From positions 1-54,167 of the forward strand of contig JAKBWA010000061.1 of assembly GCA_021841025.1 (NCBI GenBank): 54,167 bases of DNA, given 5' to 3'. Position 1 is the first letter of the stretch; each line of letters starts with the position of its first letter. Position numbers and translations under genes: made by a program. Origin of the DNA: Bacillota bacterium (lineage in GTDB: Bacteria; Bacillota; Sulfobacillia; Sulfobacillales; Sulfobacillaceae). The notes below the pieces were generated by a model. That model ran no database searches and was not told where the DNA came from. It saw only the letters and a program-made list of their open reading frames with translations. Positions 34,394 through 43,509 of this stretch are shown here, piece by piece.

Positions 34394-37032
34394 TGCAAAT
34401 CCTCCCAGCGCTCCTGCAAGCGCATAACGCGGGAACTGAGCTCTTCACGCTGCGCCAGCGTCTTGGCCACAACACGCTCGGGTGCACGTTCCCTGAATTG
34501 GCTGTCCTTTAGCTGGCGTTCCACTCGTTCCAGTTCATTTTGTGCCTGATCCAATAATTTACGGACACGATTTGACTCTTTAGTCAAATCCACACTGCCT
34601 TCCAATAACAGCGACATGCTGCCTCCCAGGGACACCCCGGTCAAGGCATGTCGCGGCTTTGTCATTCCTTCCCCCTTTATATGCCAACGAATGGCTGAAG
34701 CTCGCACAAGTTCTGAAATTGCTGTCTCTTCCGTTCTCCAGTCTTCTCGAACCGGCACACTATCGGCTACCGCGACAAACTGAACACGTTGAGAAGGCGG
34801 CAGGTTAATTTCAGCCCGCAAGTTTCGTCCCGCCTTAATCAGGCTCTTCACACGGTCCATGACCTCCATTGCACGTTCCTGCCCCGTCACAGGGATAATC
34901 TGGGGCCATAAAGACACCATAATGCTCTCGCCTTCGTGGGGGAGGGACTGCCACAATTCTTCGGTGACAAACGGCATAAAGGGATGCAATAGTTTCAAAG
35001 ACTGTTCGGCCACATGGACTAACGTGCTCAAAACCCAGGGAATTTGGCTGGGATCTTCTCGCATCCGGATTTTGCTCAATTCAATATACCAGTCGCAATA
35101 ATCGTCCCATAGAAAGTCATATACCGCCCGGGCAGCCTGTCCGAATTCAAATTCCTCAAGCCAGTCGGTCATATTTTGCACCGTTTGATTCAGCCTGTGC
35201 AAAATCCACACATCTTCAACGTTGGCCCTCTTGTGATCCACACCCTTGGGCACAAAACCCTCAGGCAGATTCATTCGCACATAACGCACAGCGTTGTAAA
35301 TTTTATTGGCAAAATGGGCAGCCGCCTGCACGCGCTCCTGGCTATATCTTTGATCATTGCCAGGAGCTGAGCTCAACACCAATGCCATCCGTAACGCATC
35401 GGCCCCATATTTTGCAATAACCTCCATAGGGTCAACGCCGTTTCCTAAGGATTTACTCATCTTACGTCCCTGGCTGTCTCGGACCAATCCGTGCAAGAGC
35501 ACTGTCTCAAAGGGTTTCTCGCCAGTGAAATGAATGCCTTGCATAATCATTCGCGACACCCAGAAGAAGATAATATCATAAGCGGTGGATAGAACCGAAG
35601 TGGGGTAAAACGTCTGCAAATCCTGCGTTTTTTCGGGCCATCCCAGAGTCGAAAATGGCCACAACGCAGACGAAAACCATGTGTCCAGCACATCGTCGTC
35701 TTGGCGGATCTCACCTCCGCCGCATTGATCGCACACAGACGGACGGTTGCGGGAAACCATGACGGCGCCACAGTCTTTGCAATAATAGGCGGGAATCCGG
35801 TGGCCCCACCAAATTTGCCGGGAGATACACCAATCCCGGATATTTTCCATCCAATTTGTATAAATCTTTTCAAAACGCTCAGGAACAAAGCGGATTTCTC
35901 CGCGCTGAACCGCCGCCAAGGCTGGCTTGGCCAACGGTTCCATTTTGATGAACCACTGTAACGATAGGAGGGGTTCAATAGTGGTACCGCATTTTTCGCA
36001 ATGTCCCACCGAATGCATCAGTTCGTCATGTTTCTCCACAAGTCCAAAGTTCTCCAAATCACGGACCACGCGTTCACGTGCCGCACCGCGATCGAGACCT
36101 TGATATTGGCCCGCGAATTCGGTCATTCTTCCGTCTTCGCCAATCACCTGAATCTGTTGAAGATGGTGACGCTGACCCATTTGAAAATCGTTCGGATCAT
36201 GCGCAGGCGTAACTTTCACAGCGCCTGTGCCATATTCCGGATCCACATAGCTATCCGCTATAATCGGCACTATCCGGTCAATGAGAGGAACCCGAACCTT
36301 GTTGCCTATCATGTCCTTCCAGCGCGGGTCGTCCGGATGGACGGCTACCGCTGTGTCTCCTAACAGAGTTTCGGGTCTGGTCGTGGCCACGGTAATATAC
36401 CCAGGCCCCTCCACCATGGGATAACGGATAAAACTCATTCGGCCTGCTTCATCTTCATGTTCCACTTCGATATCCGACAAGGCTGTGCGACAGGACACAC
36501 ACCAATTGGTGATATAGTTGCCCCGGTAAATCAGCCCTTCTTCATAAAGGCGCACGAAAATTTCTGTGACCGCTTGGGACAATCCCTCGTCCATCGTAAA
36601 GCGCAATCGGTCCCAATCCACGGATGCTCCCAGTTTTTCCACCTGGTACAGAATCTCGTCCCCGTACTTCTCCTTCCACCGCCAGACCTCTTTCAGAAAG
36701 GCCTCACGTCCTATCTCGCGCCGATCAACATTTTGACTCCGCAACAACTCTTCAACCTTCATCTGGGTATGAATCCCCGCGTGATCGGTCCCCGGCAGCC
36801 ATAATGTGTTGTCTCCGCGCATTCGGTGAAAACGCACGAGAATATCTTGCCAGGTATTGTTTAATGCATGACCTACATGCAATATCCCCGTGACATTGGG
36901 GGGCGGCATGACTATGCTAAATGTTGGCGCGCCCTGGTTCATATTCGGTTTGAAGTACCCATGATCTTTCCAAAATGCATACCACTTTTGCTCGACTTCA
37001 TGAGGAGAATATTGGGCACTTAATTCACTCAC
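34390..37032 (-). CDS. valS: Valyl-tRNA synthetase
   Basis: A class Ia synthetase (880 residues) charging tRNA-Val. It has HVGH in NVTGILHVGHALNNT, an editing domain with ATTRPETLLGDTAVAVHPDD and TGAVKVTPAHDPND, the zinc-like CKDCGAVMVSRNRPSVCDQCGGG insert, KMSKS (GRKMSKSLGNGVDP) and a C-terminal coiled-coil arm from about residue 810. AAGGAGGAATCTTA leads to GTG 37032; an in-frame ATG at 37050 lies upstream of that ribosome site and is unlikely to be used. A T-box leader precedes it. Confidence 0.97.
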   Translation of the reverse strand: MSELSAQYSPHEVEQKWYAFWKDHGYFKPNMNQGAPTFSIVMPPPNVTGILHVGHALNNTWQDILVRFHRMRGDNTLWLPGTDHAGIHTQMKVEELLRSQNVDRREIGREAFLKEVWRWKEKYGDEILYQVEKLGASVDWDRLRFTMDEGLSQAVTEIFVRLYEEGLIYRGNYITNWCVSCRTALSDIEVEHEDEAGRMSFIRYPMVEGPGYITVATTRPETLLGDTAVAVHPDDPRWKDMIGNKVRVPLIDRIVPIIADSYVDPEYGTGAVKVTPAHDPNDFQMGQRHHLQQIQVIGEDGRMTEFAGQYQGLDRGAARERVVRDLENFGLVEKHDELMHSVGHCEKCGTTIEPLLSLQWFIKMEPLAKPALAAVQRGEIRFVPERFEKIYTNWMENIRDWCISRQIWWGHRIPAYYCKDCGAVMVSRNRPSVCDQCGGGEIRQDDDVLDTWFSSALWPFSTLGWPEKTQDLQTFYPTSVLSTAYDIIFFWVSRMIMQGIHFTGEKPFETVLLHGLVRDSQGRKMSKSLGNGVDPMEVIAKYGADALRMALVLSSAPGNDQRYSQERVQAAAHFANKIYNAVRYVRMNLPEGFVPKGVDHKRANVEDVWILHRLNQTVQNMTDWLEEFEFGQAARAVYDFLWDDYCDWYIELSKIRMREDPSQIPWVLSTLVHVAEQSLKLLHPFMPFVTEELWQSLPHEGESIMVSLWPQIIPVTGQERAMEVMDRVKSLIKAGRNLRAEINLPPSQRVQFVAVADSVPVREDWRTEETAISELVRASAIRWHIKGEGMTKPRHALTGVSLGGSMSLLLEGSVDLTKESNRVRKLLDQAQNELERVERQLKDSQFRERAPERVVAKTLAQREELSSRVMRLQERWEDLQ

Positions 37033-37057
37033 TAAGATTCCTCCTTCCACTTACCCA

Positions 37058-37305
37058 ATAAAAAGAGACCCTTCTCGCTAAGGGCGAAAAGAGTCTCTTT
37101 CGCGGTACCACCTTAATTCACCCTGAATCACATTAGGGCCTCATATTGCGATAACGGGCATACCCGCGCATGGATTACTTCAACGTAAAAGCTCTCCACA
37201 CCGCCTCAAGGTCCACCCACAGACCATCACCCGCGAAGTTCCCACCTCTTCATACTCCGCTCTCTTATGAGTGTGGGTTCTGCTTTTTCCCGTCATCAGC
37301 ATAAT
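37058..37305 (-). promoter_or_regulatory. T-box leader of valS
   Basis: Minus strand: T-box core GGTGGTACCGCG (TGGTACCGCG complement of 37101-37110), whose TGGT would read an ACCA tRNA end, then a long terminator stem AGAGAC.CTT.TCGC with its partner (37064-37077 and 37084-37098) and a TTTTTAT run (37058-37063). The region up to about 37305 is rich in paired segments as in stem I. Uncharged tRNA-Val should prevent termination. Confidence 0.9.
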
Positions 37306-37444
37306 ATATTTATCTAGTGTGTTCCCCATTTACAGGGAAAATATCCCATCTCAAATTCTTTTCGGGAAAACTGCAGACACAGTGCCCGGTCATCAGGAAT
37401 ACGCTGAATTCGTGCAATAATGAAACTCATTGATAAAGGTTATA

Positions 37445-37478
37445 AGCCCTTGCGGGCTAACAAAATGCCCGCCGGGCT
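37445..37478 (-). terminator. Nested inverted repeat after groES
   Basis: AGCCC (37445-37449) with GGGCT (37474-37478) enclose GCGGGC (37452-37457) and GCCCGC (37467-37472). It lies about 35 bases after the groES stop. The following T-run is poor (TTATAAC), so it is only a likely terminator. Confidence 0.45.
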
Positions 37479-37511
37479 AGAGATCGACCGGTAAATGTTC
37501 GAATGCGGTAG

Positions 37512-37778
37512 TTAATCTTCGACTACCGCGAGGATGTCGTCAGTGGACAAAATAAGGTGCTCTTCACTGCCGATCTTAATTTCGGTCCCGGCAAATTTGG
37601 CAAATAACACACGCTGCCCCTGTTTCACTTTGATGTCTTCGCCATCGCCGACTGCTACAATTAGCCCGGTCTGGGGTTTGTCTTTAGCAGTATCGGGTAT
37701 GTAAATCCCACTTTGAGTCCGTTCTTGTTCTTCTACCAGTTTTACCAGAACGCGGTCCCCTAACGGCTTGACCTGCAT
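37512..37778 (-). CDS. groES: Co-chaperonin GroES
   Basis: GroES (88 residues) caps the GroEL chamber. It has the family beginning VKPLGDRVLVKLVEEQERTQSGIYIPDTAKDKPQTG (mobile loop about 17-33), VAVGDG, GQRVLFAKFAGTEIKIGSEEHLILSTDDILAVVE. AAGGGGGAT precedes ATG 37778; the frame is open to 37832. No groEL follows: the next gene downstream is valS with its own T-box, so groEL must be elsewhere. A consensus promoter is at 37838-37865; no CIRCE repeat is present. Confidence 0.96.
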   Translation of the reverse strand: MQVKPLGDRVLVKLVEEQERTQSGIYIPDTAKDKPQTGLIVAVGDGEDIKVKQGQRVLFAKFAGTEIKIGSEEHLILSTDDILAVVED

Positions 37779-37837
37779 TGAAAATATCCCCCTTGGATGG
37801 TGTATCTGATATTCCCACAATAATCGTGGCAAATAAC

Positions 37838-37865
37838 ATTATATCGTACCTCTTACTCCTGTCAA
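37838..37865 (-). promoter_or_regulatory. Sigma-A promoter of groES with upstream inverted repeat
   Basis: TTGACA (37860-37865) and TATAAT (37838-37843) on the minus strand match consensus fully at 16-base spacing. About 20 bases upstream of the -35 box lies GAGGT-N6-ACCTC (37884-37899), a small palindrome that might be an operator for groES or for the divergent lipoprotein gene. Confidence 0.75.
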
Positions 37866-37948
37866 TGAATCAAGAGGCGACTTGAGGTCTTAAAACCTCG
37901 ACACAATCATACAGTGGAGGGGATAAAAACTCACGTGGAGGGACTCTG

Positions 37949-38860
37949 ATGATAAAGCTCGTCCGGCGCAGCACATGGGTTTTGGTGATAGGCCTGCTAG
38001 CGGTGTTCACAGGTTGCGGACAAATATCCCATAAGGCGGCCGAGTCATCTTTTCCTGTCGTTCGTTACGCTCTGAACACATCTTCCACCCTCGCTGCTCT
38101 ACCCCTTCAAGTCGCCCTTAAGCTCCATTTATTCCAAAACGAACGCATTCAACCCAAAATCTCTGCTCGTGCCAAGGCTAACCTCGTGGTGTCAGAGTCC
38201 AATCCTTCCTGGCCTTTAATCGGCTATCTTGGCAGCCGTCCCGATCTGCTCATTATCTCTCCAGGACCGGATCCACATTTCCGCTTAAGAGTATTAAATC
38301 ACTTGCCCGTCGTCTATGCCGCCAATCTCCGCCCGTATCTCGGCCTTATCCATGGAGTCATGAATCTTAACCGCACTGACCCGTCTTTTCATTCGGCTCC
38401 ATTTCGTCACCTTGAGACGTTATGGAAGGAACATCGTCTTCCTTGGGCCATGGTAAGTCTCAGTCAATATTTCGCCTTACGGCAAAAAGACCCGCATTCT
38501 GTGATCCTAAACTGGCTGGGCGCATCTACGGGCCCTATTCCAGTGATAACCATCTCCGGGCACAGCACTCATAGCGTGCAGTTTCTACGGGCCCTAAATT
38601 TGGCGCTATGGTATATTCATACCTCATCACCTGAGCAAATCGCCCACGTTGTTGGAGACAATCCCAGAGATCTTGTTCTCACACAAGCTATTCAAAAGGC
38701 TATGCATTTTGATTTGTGGCCCGAGACCACGCTCATATCCCCGCAAGAATATAACCGGGGCCGAGCTTTATATGGACTGGGCACCAGGGACATCTGGCCC
38801 CCCTATTTCGCCGGCGTCAACGCCAAACTGTCTCGTCAGGCTCTAACAGCCGCGTATTGA
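37949..38860 (+). CDS. Lipoprotein, NMT1/ABC substrate-binding-like
   Basis: A 303-residue exported lipoprotein: basic start, hydrophobic segment and a lipobox-like VFTGC with Cys at about 23. The mature part resembles periplasmic-binding folds of the NMT1/THI5 and nitrate/taurine type (VVRYALNTSSTLAALPLQVALKLHLF, DLLIISPGPDPHF, LRALNLALWYIHTSSPEQIAHVV), but sequence signals are weak. No permease or ATPase gene adjoins it, so it may be an orphan receptor or serve a remote transporter. TGGAGGGACTCTG precedes the ATG. Its end overlaps the converging acetyltransferase gene by 25 bases. Confidence 0.65.
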   Translation: MIKLVRRSTWVLVIGLLAVFTGCGQISHKAAESSFPVVRYALNTSSTLAALPLQVALKLHLFQNERIQPKISARAKANLVVSESNPSWPLIGYLGSRPDLLIISPGPDPHFRLRVLNHLPVVYAANLRPYLGLIHGVMNLNRTDPSFHSAPFRHLETLWKEHRLPWAMVSLSQYFALRQKDPHSVILNWLGASTGPIPVITISGHSTHSVQFLRALNLALWYIHTSSPEQIAHVVGDNPRDLVLTQAIQKAMHFDLWPETTLISPQEYNRGRALYGLGTRDIWPPYFAGVNAKLSRQALTAAY

Positions 38861-39372
38861 TGTGCTAACGATTCCATCAACACCAATTCCGGTTTCCCCT
38901 TTAAATGTCCGGTTGCACAGAGCATTCCAACCTTTTTAAACCCGGCCTTTTCATAGGCTCTAATCGCCCGGTAATTATCCTTTTTTACCCGTAAATAAAC
39001 CCGTTGAAGCCCAATGCGCTCGTAAGCGACATGCAAAAGCTCACGAATAGCCTCGGAGCCATATCCCTGATTCCAGTGAGCCTTCTCGCCAATCGAAATT
39101 CGCAGTTCGGCCTCACCATTGCGCCAAGCAATATGTTCTAACTCAGCATCTCCAATGAGGACCCCCGTCATCGTTTGAATGCCAAATCCGATGCGCAAGG
39201 GGTTGGTCACGAGATCGTGCCACCATGCCGCATTCGTCAGACCATTGCCTTCAAATTTCTTGCCACTCCAAAACGTCACTTCATCATCCTGATCCCACGA
39301 AACAATAAACGGCAAATCACTGTCCCTCAATTTGCGAATGTAGCGATAATGATTGCTGATATCCAAAAGCAT
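38836..39372 (-). CDS. GNAT-family N-acetyltransferase
   Basis: A 178-residue acetyltransferase of the RimJ/RimL type. It has an N-terminal YIRKLRDSDLPFIVSWDQDDEV, GVLIGDAELEHI, the acetyl-CoA motif A stretch ISIGEKAHWNQGYGSEAIRELLHVA (QGYGSEA for Q/RxxGxG/A) and VKKDNYRAIRAYEKAGFKKVG. The acceptor is unknown. AAGGTGG lies 8 bases before ATG 39372, an upstream GTG at 39384 is less likely. It converges on the lipoprotein gene. Confidence 0.85.
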   Translation of the reverse strand: MLLDISNHYRYIRKLRDSDLPFIVSWDQDDEVTFWSGKKFEGNGLTNAAWWHDLVTNPLRIGFGIQTMTGVLIGDAELEHIAWRNGEAELRISIGEKAHWNQGYGSEAIRELLHVAYERIGLQRVYLRVKKDNYRAIRAYEKAGFKKVGMLCATGHLKGKPELVLMESLAHQYAAVRA

Positions 39373-39903
39373 CGAGCTACCCACCTTGTCTTTATCTCAC
39401 CTTTCTAAATTCGACAGAAGCCGGCTCGTCTCCTGTTAACCTACCGGGAATTCTTCTGGTAAAACTAGAAATGTCACCCTGACGTTGATTCATTCTCATT
39501 GCTAGGATGTCTTCTGCTCGCGTGTTATGCGATGTCACTGTTAAAGCCTTCCCAATGCCTGATCCTTTCTCCAAGACCTTGGCCGCAAGCTCGTTCTGAA
39601 CACTAAACACCTAAGACTGGCCATAAGCAAGCCTTCCGTCCTCCTACGACAAAAGAATGTAATGCTCTCTAAGGGACCCCTTCACGGGCAGTTTATGCCG
39701 GGATCTGAGAGTCGGCGCCAGGTCGATGATTTTTATCTTTCGGGAATAACAGAATAATGGCCCCAGAAGAGTCTTGTTTTACGGTCTTCCCAAGTCAATT
39801 CGTGTAGTGTTGATAGCGTTCCTAACAATCCGTGTCAGTTCTTTTTTATGCCTTCTCCCCTCAAAGCCTTGACTGAGGGGATCCAATTCGCTAGTTTTTA
39901 TTC
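39373..39903. other. Intergenic 0.5 kb without a supported gene
   Basis: A minus-strand 72-codon frame at 39610-39392 has ordinary codon use but no ribosome site and no family resemblance. Nothing else stands out. The region must contain the promoters of the two divergent flanking genes. Confidence 0.5.
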
Positions 39904-40500
39904 ATGGACACTAGTGCAGTACGCGCATTTTGGGTTATGCGGCATGGTCGCCCTGACTTACCTCGTAACCCATTTTTCATGGATCACGACCAGTTTAACC
40001 GATATTTAGAAGCCTATGATCGGGCTGCTTTAGACGAAACAGAAGCAAAACGTTTAACCCTTTTATTCCAACAGTATCCGATTCCTGAATTGGTTATCTG
40101 CTCGGATTTGCCGAGGGCTAAAGCAACGGCCGAGTTATACGCCCGATCAGGGCCTATTCTTGTCGATCCCATATTTCGGGAAATTCCTGTATGGCTTCCT
40201 GAAGCCTCGAGCATATTCCTTAAAACAAAGTGGCCCGAGGAATTTTGGTGGAGTTATCTGCGTGTCAACTGGTTTCGCAATCAAGGTCCCGAAGGGAAGG
40301 TGCGTTCTCGTCAACGCGCCGAACTTGCTATCGCTCGTCTGAGCAGCTATTTTCAAGAGCATCAAAACATTGCCGTCGTGTCTCATGCCGGATTCTTGTC
40401 CTTACTAATCACGATGCTGCATCAACAGCATCGGATTAGAGGACCGTTGTTGCCGTCGATTCGCTTTGGCCGGCCGAAACGTTACATATGGTTCACATAA
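39904..40500 (+). CDS. Histidine phosphatase (phosphoglycerate mutase) family protein
   Basis: A 198-residue member of the histidine phosphatase superfamily: RHGRPDLP near residue 14 supplies the phosphorylated His (RHG), ICSDLPRAKATAELYA the second arginine segment, and NIAVVSHAGFLSLLI the second catalytic His. The substrate is unknown; cobalamin phosphatases, sugar phosphatases and general acid phosphatases share this fold. No clear Shine-Dalgarno site precedes the ATG. Its last 8 bases overlap the end of the converging ysxC gene. Confidence 0.85.
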   Translation: MDTSAVRAFWVMRHGRPDLPRNPFFMDHDQFNRYLEAYDRAALDETEAKRLTLLFQQYPIPELVICSDLPRAKATAELYARSGPILVDPIFREIPVWLPEASSIFLKTKWPEEFWWSYLRVNWFRNQGPEGKVRSRQRAELAIARLSSYFQEHQNIAVVSHAGFLSLLITMLHQQHRIRGPLLPSIRFGRPKRYIWFT

Positions 40501-41065
40501 TTAAGCCCAACCCTCTGATTGCATCTCTTAATTTGTCCACGCCTTCTTTGGTCCGGCTGGAAATCGGATAGATCTCCAAATGATAGGCATCTTGCAGCCT
40601 GTCTATCCGCATCTTTTGCTCATGTTTGTTGAGACGGTCCATCTTGGTTCCTGCGATCGCAATAAACAAATTGCGCTCATAAGCCCAACGAATCACTGTC
40701 AATTCCTCTTCTTGAGGGTCCCGGCGGATGTCCTGAACCAGAATTCCTCCAATCAGTGGCTGCCGGGACGTTAAATAATCTTCCACAGCCTGACCAAATT
40801 GCTCTCGAATGGATTTCGGTACCTTGGCATACCCGTATCCCGGCAAATCCACCAAGTACCAATTCTTCATTCGGTAAAAGTGTATCCGCTGCGTTTTCCC
40901 AGGGCTACTGCTCACGTGTGCCATTTTGACACCGGTTAAGGCATTGATTAAAGAAGATTTGCCCGCATTAGACCGTCCCAAAAAAGCCAGTTCGCTCATC
41001 TTGTCACTGGGCATTTCTTGAGACGTCAAAGCCGAGGCAACCAAACGGTCATTTTTGGGGGACAA
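40493..41065 (-). CDS. ysxC: Ribosome biogenesis GTPase YsxC/EngB
   Basis: A 190-residue Era-like GTPase needed for 50S assembly. G1 is [17 protein letters not shown]3 [14 protein letters not shown]4 TKMD ([11 protein letters not shown]) and G5 SSRTKEG. The start appears to be TTG at 41065, overlapping the lon 3' end by 17 bases in another frame; the 29 residues before G1 match the family length. lon-ysxC is a standard pair in Bacillus. Confidence 0.94.
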   Translation of the reverse strand: MSPKNDRLVASALTSQEMPSDKMSELAFLGRSNAGKSSLINALTGVKMAHVSSSPGKTQRIHFYRMKNWYLVDLPGYGYAKVPKSIREQFGQAVEDYLTSRQPLIGGILVQDIRRDPQEEELTVIRWAYERNLFIAIAGTKMDRLNKHEQKMRIDRLQDAYHLEIYPISSRTKEGVDKLRDAIRGLGLIM

Positions 41066-43385
41066 CTTTTACCCTCGCAATCGTTTCGCTTAGAGCAAAT
41101 TCCAACACACTATCTAAATGCTTGACAAAATGAATGGTCATCGATCGTTTCACATTACGCGGCAAATCGTCCAAATCGTTTTCGTTTGCTTGCGGCAGGA
41201 TCAGTTCACGAATTCCCGCCCGGTGAGCGGCTAAGGTTTTTTCTTTGATACCGCCAACAGGCAAAACATGTCCCCGCAGCGTGATTTCCCCACTCATGGC
41301 AATCTGTGCTTTAACAGAGACATTACTGAGTGCCGAAACCATAGCCGTTGCCATGGCAATGCCTGCAGAGGGACCGTCTTTGGGAATGGCTCCCTCCGGA
41401 ACATGCACGTGAAGGTCCAAAGTTTCGTGAAAAGAAGGGTCAATCCCAAATTCCCGTGCTCGGGAACGAATATAGCTGTAAGCAGCGCGGGCGCTCTCTT
41501 GCATCACATCGCCCAGTTGTCCCGTCAGATTGAGCTGGCCCTTGCCGGGCATCGTGGTGACTTCAATGGGCATAACATCCCCGCCCGCTTCGGTCACCGC
41601 CAGTCCCGTCACAATGCCGATTTCATCCTGGGATTCCTTGGCCGCATGGTGCACTTGATGACGGCCCAAATATTTTTCTAAGTTGGTCACGCTCACCCGG
41701 ATAGTACGAGGATTGCCCTTAACAATTTCCCTGGCAACTTTCCGGCAAACCGCTCCCAACTGGCGCTCTAACTGACGCACTCCTGCCTCCCGGGTATAGT
41801 GGCGGATAATATCGGAAATGGCGTGTTGGCTAATCTCCACCATGTCGGGCTTCAGTCCGTGGCTCTTCATTTGTTTGGGCCACAAAAACTTCCACGCAAT
41901 ATGCAGTTTCTCCTCTTCCGTATACCCCGGAAGGACGATAGTTTCCATACGATCCAGCAACGGTTTGGGAATGGTGTGCAAAACGTTGGCCGTGGTAATG
42001 AACATGACCTGAGAGAGATCGAAGGGCACCTCGATATAATGATCGGAAAAATGGGCATTTTGTTCCGGATCCAATACTTCGAGCAACGCCGCAGAAGGAT
42101 CTCCGCGGAAGTCCATGGCCATTTTATCCACTTCATCCAGAAGGAACAAAGGGTTCTTGGATCCCGCTTGTTTCATGCCTTGGATTATCCTTCCGGGCAA
42201 AGCTCCTACGTAGGTACGGCGATGTCCCCGAATTTCAGCTTCATCGCGCACGCCTCCTAAAGACACACGAACAAAGTTTCTTCCCGTCGCACGGGCAATT
42301 GAGCGGGCCAGAGAAGTTTTGCCGACGCCCGGTGGACCCACCAGACAAAGAATCGGGCCCTTTAGGCTTTGGGACAGTTGGCGGACCGCAAGATATTCCA
42401 AAATGCGGTCTTTCACTTTTTTGAGTCCATAATGATCTTCATTCAAAATACGTTCGGCCTCTTCGACGTCTACCCGTTCGTCGGTCTCAATACCCCAAGG
42501 CAGATTCAAGAGCCAGTCCACATAATTGCGAACCACAACGGCCTCCGCTGACATGGCCGGCATTTTGGCTAAGCGCTCGATTTCGCGGGAAATTTTTTCC
42601 CGAACATCGTCTGTCAAACCCTTCGTGTCCGCCAAGCGCTGTCGCAATTCTTGCACTTCGTCGGCATGTTCGTCACTTTCCCCAAGTTCGCGTTGAATGG
42701 CTTTTAACTGCTCGCGCAGATAGTATTCTTTTTGAGTCCGTTCCATTTGTTTGCGCACGCGGACATTTATCCGCTTTTCAATCTCTAAAAGCTCCATTTG
42801 GCGCGAGAGAATGTCTGACACTTTTTTCAACCGTTCGTGGGCCGAAAAAATCTCTAGTACTTCCTGCTTTTCAGCGGTTCGGATGTCCAGGTAGCTAATA
42901 ATCGTATCGGCTAGACGGCCAGGGTCGTCGACATTCATACTCACGGAAGCTTCTCCTGGCATTTTCTTGGAATTCTTGATATACATCTCAAACAAGTCAA
43001 CAACCGCATGCATCAATGCCTCAGTTTCATCGGAGATCTCATTGTCTTCGACGATTGCCTCGGCTTCGGCTTCAAAATATGTTCCCTCATCGGTAATCTT
43101 ATGTATGATAGCCCTCGAACGGCCCTCCACAACCACTTTCGCTCCGCCAGTCGGCATTTTCAGAAGCTGTTTGATCTCTCCAATAATACCCACCCGGTAG
43201 AGATCATCTTCTCGGGGATCATCCATCCGCGTATCTTTTTGGGCGACAAACAGAAGTTCCTGGGGACCCAGCATGGCCTTTTCCAAAGCGTTGAGACTGC
43301 GTTCCCTCCCAACCTCCAACGGCACAATCATATAAGGAAAAACCAAGACTCCCCTTAGCGCTAACAGCGGCAATTGTGTTTCCAT
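41049..43385 (-). CDS. lon: ATP-dependent protease Lon (LonA)
   Basis: A LonA of 778 residues that degrades misfolded and regulatory proteins. The LON substrate-binding domain (about 1-200, [26 protein letters not shown]), a coiled-coil segment, the AAA+ module ([22 protein letters not shown]) and the protease domain with the Ser-Lys dyad ([21 protein letters not shown], Ser in GPSAG; later [14 protein letters not shown], Lys) are all present. GGGAGGG lies before ATG 43385. A terminator stands upstream (43449-43481), so lon-ysxC is transcribed apart from lonB. Confidence 0.97.
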   Translation of the reverse strand: METQLPLLALRGVLVFPYMIVPLEVGRERSLNALEKAMLGPQELLFVAQKDTRMDDPREDDLYRVGIIGEIKQLLKMPTGGAKVVVEGRSRAIIHKITDEGTYFEAEAEAIVEDNEISDETEALMHAVVDLFEMYIKNSKKMPGEASVSMNVDDPGRLADTIISYLDIRTAEKQEVLEIFSAHERLKKVSDILSRQMELLEIEKRINVRVRKQMERTQKEYYLREQLKAIQRELGESDEHADEVQELRQRLADTKGLTDDVREKISREIERLAKMPAMSAEAVVVRNYVDWLLNLPWGIETDERVDVEEAERILNEDHYGLKKVKDRILEYLAVRQLSQSLKGPILCLVGPPGVGKTSLARSIARATGRNFVRVSLGGVRDEAEIRGHRRTYVGALPGRIIQGMKQAGSKNPLFLLDEVDKMAMDFRGDPSAALLEVLDPEQNAHFSDHYIEVPFDLSQVMFITTANVLHTIPKPLLDRMETIVLPGYTEEEKLHIAWKFLWPKQMKSHGLKPDMVEISQHAISDIIRHYTREAGVRQLERQLGAVCRKVAREIVKGNPRTIRVSVTNLEKYLGRHQVHHAAKESQDEIGIVTGLAVTEAGGDVMPIEVTTMPGKGQLNLTGQLGDVMQESARAAYSYIRSRAREFGIDPSFHETLDLHVHVPEGAIPKDGPSAGIAMATAMVSALSNVSVKAQIAMSGEITLRGHVLPVGGIKEKTLAAHRAGIRELILPQANENDLDDLPRNVKRSMTIHFVKHLDSVLEFALSETIARVKVVPQK

Positions 43386-43448
43386 CGTCAACCCTCCCGT
43401 CCAATAGACCTATTCCCCTCTATCCTAACCATAATACTCAAATACATG

Positions 43449-43481
43449 AAAAGAGACGACCCCTTTCCTTGAGGGCCGTCT
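43449..43481 (-). terminator. Terminator between lonB and lon
   Basis: On the minus strand AGACGGCCCT pairs imperfectly with AGGGGTCGTCT (43472-43481 with 43454-43464), followed by TCTTTTCAT. It separates lonB from lon. Confidence 0.75.
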
Positions 43482-43509
43482 ACAAGAAATCGTCCTCAGG
43501 ACTCTTCTT

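Noticed and set aside
37779-37948. CIRCE or CtsR operator upstream of groES
   Set aside because: No TTAGCACTC-N9-GAGTGCTAA repeat or CtsR heptads are present; only the GAGGT/ACCTC palindrome was found.
39392-39610. 72-codon minus-strand frame starting with GTG
   Set aside because: No Shine-Dalgarno site, no recognised motif and no conserved context.
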